Source: JBCBXA01 sp039816825
GTDB taxonomy: Bacteria > Pseudomonadota > Alphaproteobacteria > Rhizobiales > Rhizobiaceae
NCBI GenBank assembly: GCA_039816825.1
Contig: JBCBXA010000006.1
Location: 1-61,182 of the forward strand
Reading direction: 5' to 3'
Length of the DNA: 61,182 nucleotides
This document shows positions 61,110 to 61,182 of this stretch, piece by piece; within the stretch, counting starts at the first letter, position 1, and the number at the start of each line of letters is the position of its first letter. A model generated the notes under the pieces. The model saw only the letters and a list, made by a program, of their open reading frames with translations, was not told the origin of the DNA and did not search any database. The position numbers and the translations under genes are program-made.

Positions 61110-61182
61110 TCACTCACGCTCCCAACTTGCGGCCCAGTCGAAGCCCGAAAGTTCGAAGAAAGTGCAGCCCGTGATCCGCAGG
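61110..61182 (-). CDS. C-terminal end of an unidentified protein, cut by the window
   Basis: The last 24 codons of a minus-strand frame run off the window edge: ITGCTFFELSGFDWAASWERE precedes TGA at 61110-61112. The family cannot be named from this piece. It lies upstream of eda on the same strand, with a 70-bp gap. Confidence 0.5.
   Translation of the reverse strand, partial: LRITGCTFFELSGFDWAASWERE

Overview
The window is a gene-dense, GC-rich stretch of an alphaproteobacterial chromosome. Family-level gene order points to Hyphomicrobiales or a close relative such as Parvibaculales: tlpA-like/argH/small lipoprotein/lysA/DUF4175, ftsEX beside an MJ0042 zinc-ribbon protein and a CpdR-like receiver, metX-metW, hisC-tyrosine dehydrogenase-DUF2125-chaC, and mtgA-rpmF. 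I cannot name a genus from sequence alone. There are no rRNA genes, CRISPR arrays, insertion sequences or prophage genes. Nearly all genes look chromosomal and housekeeping.

Layout. 1-10 kb: the 3' part of a CobW-type GTPase, tusA, a polysaccharide flippase, tRNA-Leu(CAA), an unusual transporter fused to a substrate-binding domain, a YqaA-type membrane protein, a PduO-type cobalamin adenosyltransferase, a twin-transmembrane protein, an SDR, a YihY protein and gluQ. 10-17.7 kb: an AlkA-like glycosylase, a MarR regulator divergent from a membrane protein, an EAL phosphodiesterase, an HNH endonuclease and transporters. 17.8-24.7 kb: pyruvate carboxylase, a small A/T-richer two-gene insert, DUF1330, an MFS transporter and a beta-lactamase-fold hydrolase. 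24.7-35 kb: a DUF6958-like gene broken by an in-frame TAG, an XRE/ScfR-like regulator, rhomboid protease, 3-hydroxybutyrate dehydrogenase, ispG, ispA, mtgA, rpmF and a second EAL protein. 35-48 kb: gamma-glutamyltransferase, a HbpS/GlcG-like protein, a DMT exporter, cupin-gloB, the metX-metW-asparaginase operon, hisC-tyrosine dehydrogenase, DUF2125, chaC, an acyltransferase and a YdcF protein. 48-61 kb: ftsEX, the zinc-ribbon protein, cpdR, DUF4175, lysA, a lipoprotein, argH, a TlpA-like protein, etfAB and eda.

The genes cover amino-acid synthesis (Met, His/Tyr, Lys, Arg), isoprenoid precursors (ispG, ispA), fatty-acid and short-chain acyl metabolism (etfAB, bdhA, the ScfR-like regulator), glutathione turnover (ggt, chaC, gloB), anaplerosis and Entner-Doudoroff metabolism (pyc, eda), envelope and division (ftsEX, mtgA, plsC-like), and c-di-GMP breakdown (two EAL proteins with degenerate GGDEF domains).

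I see no large undescribed multi-gene system. The most unusual items are the 885-residue DMT permease/OpuAC-type binding-domain fusion (3049-5706), the coupled two-gene insert after pyc (21280-21853), the TAG-interrupted DUF6958-like gene whose ribosome binding site lies in an upstream terminator stem (24674-25033), and candidate operators upstream of etfBA and of the XRE/ScfR-like gene.
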